A stretch of 32,821 bases of DNA from Spirulinaceae cyanobacterium SM2_1_0 (GTDB lineage: Bacteria; Cyanobacteriota; Cyanobacteriia; Cyanobacteriales; Spirulinaceae): positions 1 to 32,821 of the forward strand of contig JAAUTY010000057.1 of NCBI GenBank assembly GCA_012031265.1, in the 5' to 3' direction. Under the pieces are notes generated by a model. The model had not been told where the DNA came from. It did not search any database and was given only the letters and a program-made list of their open reading frames with translations. The translations under genes were made by a program, and so were the position numbers. Position 1 is the stretch's first letter; every line of letters starts with the position of its first letter. This document shows, piece by piece, positions 30,406-32,821 of the stretch.

Positions 30406-32253
30406 GTGCCGACCGTCCGGGATCGCATCGTCCAGCAAGCGGTGTTGAATATCCTGTATCCCTTGCTGGAGCCGGAGTTTGCGCGGGTCAGCTTCGCCTA
30501 TCGGCCCGGGCGATCGCACCACCTCGCCGTAGAACAGGTGGCGGCATGGCAAGCGCGCGGCTATGAGTGGGTGTTGGACGCCGATATTGTCAAGTTTTTC
30601 GACCGCCTCGCCCATGCCCGCCTGCTGGCTGAATGTCGCGAGCGGCTCGACCAGCCCGAATTACTCCGACTGATCGAAGCCTGGATCAGTGCGGGCGTCC
30701 TCACCCCCGACGGCATTCTGTTACCACGTCGGGGCGTGCCGCAGGGGGCGGTGGTCTCGCCGATTTTAGCCAACCTCTACCTGGACGATTTTGACGACGC
30801 GCTGATCGCCGCGCCGGGGCTAGAGCTAGTACGCTACGCCGACGATTTTGTCGTCTTGGCTAAGCGCGAGGCGCAGATCGAGGCCGCCCGCGAGCAGGTG
30901 GCGGCGCTGCTGAGCGACATGGGGCTGGAGCTGCACCCGGAGAAGACGCAGATCACCAACTTTGAGCGCGGGTTTCGTTTTCTCGGTCACGCCTTCTCCG
31001 GCGATCTGGTGGTGCCGGTGCAGCAGCAGCCAAAGCTGATCTTGCCCCGGCAACCCACTCCATCGGTACAGCTTGTCCATGCTGACCCACCCGCCACCGG
31101 GCCGACGGTGATGCAGCAGGCCTTGGTCGCGGCGCTCCAGGCACAGGAACAGCCGATTCCGCCGCCGCTGTACGTGGTCTTGGGGTATGCGGTGCGGGAG
31201 CGGGCGGCGGTCCCGATTGCTAGCAAGGAAACCATTTGGCAAGACGACATGGCAACGCTCTATCTGATCGACCAAGGTACGAAGCTGAGCAAGGAGCAGG
31301 GGCGGCTGATCGTGGCACCGCCGGGGGAGGAGCGGCTGGAGATCCCGATTCGGGAGGTGGAGCGGATCTTGGTCTTTGGCAATATCCAGCTCACGACGCC
31401 GGTGCTCTCGGTCTGTCTGGCGGAGCAGATTCCGGTAGTGTTCCTGACCCAGTTGGGCGAGTACAAGGGGCAGCTCTGGGGCATGGAAGCCAGAAATTTT
31501 GCCCTAGAGCTGGCGCAATTTGCGCGGCGGCCGGACTCGGAATTCCAGCTCGCAACCTCGCGCGCCCTGGTCTGGGGCAAGCTCATGAACTCGAAGCAGT
31601 TGTTGCTGCGGCTGAACCGCAAGCGACGGCTGACGTCGGTACGCACGGCGATCGAAGGGTTGACGGCGGATCTGGCGCAGGTCGAGATGGCGAATAATCT
31701 CGATTCGCTGCGGGGCTACGAGGGGAGCGCGGCGGCCCGCTATTTTCCAGCTTGGGGGCAGTTGCTCGTGCATCCGGATTTTCGCTTCACGACGCGCCAC
31801 CGCCGACCGCCGACCGACCCAGTGAACTCGTTGCTGAGTTTTGGCTATACGCTACTGTTTGAAAATATTCTCAGCCTGATCTTTGCGGAAGGGCTGTCGC
31901 CCTACATGGGCCATTTCCACTATGGCGAGAAGCAGAAGCCCTATCTGGCCTTTGACCTCGTGGAGGAGTTTCGTGCGCCGATCGTGGACAGCTTGGTGGT
32001 GAAGCTGATCAACAAGCGCCTGCTGCGACCCACGGATTTTACTTGGCCGACGGAGGCAGGCGGGGTGTATCTGGAGGAACGGGCGCGACGAATTTTTCTC
32101 AAGCATCTGGAGTTGCGGTTCAGTGAGACGACGGCGCACCCGGATGTGAGTCAGCCGGTGTCCTATCGGCGGGTGATGGAGTTGCAGGTGCGACGCTATC
32201 GGCGCAGTGTGGTCGATGGTGTGCCCTATGAGGCGTTTCTGCGGACGGTGTAG
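30406..32253 (+). CDS. cas1: Reverse transcriptase-Cas1 fusion (CRISPR integrase)
   Basis: A 615-residue fusion counted from GTG 30406; the real N-terminus probably lies about 75 residues upstream (see 30151-30405). The RT half has motif A D60 (DADIVKFFD), RRGVPQGAVVSPILANLYLDDFDD at 108-131, the YADD catalytic box at 144-147, and GLELHPEKTQITNF. A proline/glutamine-rich linker covers about 203-280. The Cas1 half has metal ligands E439 (RGYEGSAAARYF), H505 in YMGHFHYGE, and DLVEEFR at 517-523, all intact. RT-Cas1 with Cas2 can integrate spacers copied from RNA. There is no Cas6 domain at the N-terminus. cas2 begins directly at the next base after the stop, implying coupled translation. Confidence 0.93.
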   Translation: MPTVRDRIVQQAVLNILYPLLEPEFARVSFAYRPGRSHHLAVEQVAAWQARGYEWVLDADIVKFFDRLAHARLLAECRERLDQPELLRLIEAWISAGVLTPDGILLPRRGVPQGAVVSPILANLYLDDFDDALIAAPGLELVRYADDFVVLAKREAQIEAAREQVAALLSDMGLELHPEKTQITNFERGFRFLGHAFSGDLVVPVQQQPKLILPRQPTPSVQLVHADPPATGPTVMQQALVAALQAQEQPIPPPLYVVLGYAVRERAAVPIASKETIWQDDMATLYLIDQGTKLSKEQGRLIVAPPGEERLEIPIREVERILVFGNIQLTTPVLSVCLAEQIPVVFLTQLGEYKGQLWGMEARNFALELAQFARRPDSEFQLATSRALVWGKLMNSKQLLLRLNRKRRLTSVRTAIEGLTADLAQVEMANNLDSLRGYEGSAAARYFPAWGQLLVHPDFRFTTRHRRPPTDPVNSLLSFGYTLLFENILSLIFAEGLSPYMGHFHYGEKQKPYLAFDLVEEFRAPIVDSLVVKLINKRLLRPTDFTWPTEAGGVYLEERARRIFLKHLELRFSETTAHPDVSQPVSYRRVMELQVRRYRRSVVDGVPYEAFLRTV

Positions 32254-32529
32254 ATGTTGGTGTTGGTAATCTATGACATCCCGGACGATCGGCGGCGAAC
32301 GAAGCTGGCGACGTTTCTGGAGGGCTATGGTCGCCGGGTGCAATACTCGGCGTTTGAGTGTTTTTTGAGTCTGGATGAGATGCGGCAGCTCTATGCGGCG
32401 CTAGCGAAGCGGGTCAACCTGGAGGAGGACAACGTGCGCCTGTACTGGCTCTCGAGAGAGGCGGTCGCGCGGGTGCTGACGCTGGGCAGCCCGCCCCCAG
32501 AACCACCGCCTACTCACTACATCATCTAG
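32254..32529 (+). CDS. cas2: CRISPR adaptation protein Cas2
   Basis: A 91-residue ferredoxin-fold protein that bridges two Cas1 dimers in the integrase. The start MLVLVIYDIPDDRRRTKLATFLEGYGRRVQYSAFEC carries the conserved YDI-x2-D-x-R-R and YG-x-R-V-Q-x-S-x-F-E pattern; the C-terminus ends with a proline-rich tail (PPPEPPPTHYII). It starts immediately after the RT-cas1 stop. A CRISPR-like repeat follows 217 nt downstream, so adaptation genes and array are adjacent. Confidence 0.95.
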   Translation: MLVLVIYDIPDDRRRTKLATFLEGYGRRVQYSAFECFLSLDEMRQLYAALAKRVNLEEDNVRLYWLSREAVARVLTLGSPPPEPPPTHYII

Positions 32530-32746
32530 GCACAGCCGGGGTTTTCGCCCCGCAGGGGCCGGTTCATCGACGCACCTCGGCAAATGGCTGTAAGCCGCAT
32601 TCTTGCGTCGGATTGCGTCGATGCGAGGCGGGGTAAGGACTACAAGGGGGTCACACCTTGCTAAACGGCTGACGATGTACTAACATTTTTGCAGTTGCGT
32701 CGATTTGGCGTCTGAAACCCGCTCTGGGTCTGGGCGCTACAGCGAA
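32530..32746 (+). promoter_or_regulatory. Leader region between cas2 and CRISPR repeat
   Basis: A 217-nt non-coding stretch in the position of a CRISPR leader. A 5-bp hairpin (CGGGG 32537-32541 with CCCCG 32548-32552) lies just after cas2. The 8-mer TTGCGTCG occurs at 32603-32610, 32613-32620 and 32695-32702; the last two share TTGCGTCGAT. Its core also appears inverted at 32568-32574 (CGACGCA). Repeated motifs of this type can be binding sites for integration factors or a promoter element for the array. No clear -10/-35 is called. Confidence 0.5.
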
Positions 32747-32821
32747 CTCCCTCCCGATGGGGTTAAATCGGCATAGTTGGAACCCCTCGACCTGGATGCT
32801 GTCAAGAAGTGGGGTGTACGG
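32747..32821 (+). CRISPR. Probable first CRISPR repeat and truncated or first spacer at window edge
   Basis: A 37-nt stretch at 32747-32783 starts CTCCCTCCCGATGGGG and ends GTTGGAAC. It has the build of cyanobacterial type III repeats: a short central C-run/GAT/G-run hairpin, an AT-richer middle (TTAAAT) and an 8-nt 3' end suited to be the crRNA 5' tag (GUUGGAAC). The 38 nt that follow to the window end would be spacer 1. Only one repeat copy is in view, so repetition is not shown; the call rests on repeat-like composition and position after cas2 and leader. The transcription direction implied is plus, same as RT-cas1. Confidence 0.6.

Noticed and set aside
30080-30448. 122-codon frame over the RT 5' end
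   Set aside because: It runs one base off the RT frame; beyond about 30180 its product is arginine/serine-rich noise while the other frame encodes conserved RT sequence.

Overview
The window looks like a chromosomal segment of a GC-rich, probably unicellular cyanobacterium. The palindrome GCGATCGC (HIP1, highly iterated in many cyanobacteria) recurs throughout. It also carries a high-light-inducible chlorophyll-binding protein, the System II cytochrome c maturation pair CcdA/Ccs1, a UPF0182 protein, and a ferredoxin-type nitrate reductase NarB next to an NrtP nitrate permease. No tRNA, rRNA or transposase gene was recognised.

Positions 1-21031 are mostly ordinary core and metabolic genes. 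In order: an hlip gene (-), ccdA and ccs1 (+), pheS (-), surE (+) convergent with a 1023-residue UPF0182 membrane protein (-), a secreted hypothetical protein (+), secA (+), a class A penicillin-binding protein carrying an N-terminal FHA domain (+), an AEC-family transporter (+), and nrtP-narB (+) after a 606-nt non-coding gap.

Positions 21246-32821 are an accessory defence region. A ribbon-helix-helix/HNH gene pair (-) lies downstream of a compact minus-strand type III-B CRISPR effector operon: cas10/cmr2, cmr3, cmr4, cmr5, a small HicB-like gene, and a two-RAMP-domain gene that looks like a Cmr6-Cmr1 fusion. A divergent intergenic region holding a MITE-like element separates it from a plus-strand block: a small multi-pass membrane protein, an overlapping stand-alone CARF protein, a VapB/VapC-like toxin-antitoxin pair, a reverse transcriptase-Cas1 fusion, cas2, a leader-like region and one apparent CRISPR repeat with a spacer at the window edge.

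The likely working model (inference) is that RT-Cas1 with Cas2 acquires spacers, possibly from RNA. The Cmr complex recognises target RNA, and Cas10, which lacks an HD nuclease but keeps GGDD, makes cyclic oligoadenylate. The CARF protein senses this and acts through the co-encoded membrane protein. Two features make the locus unusual. The backbone subunit Cmr4 appears to have Asn where the RNA-slicing Asp normally sits. Both the RT-Cas1 gene and the membrane/CARF pair show reading-frame peculiarities: no standard start codon covers the conserved RT N-terminus, and the membrane and CARF modules sit in overlapping frames. No Cas6 gene is visible, so crRNA processing must come from elsewhere.
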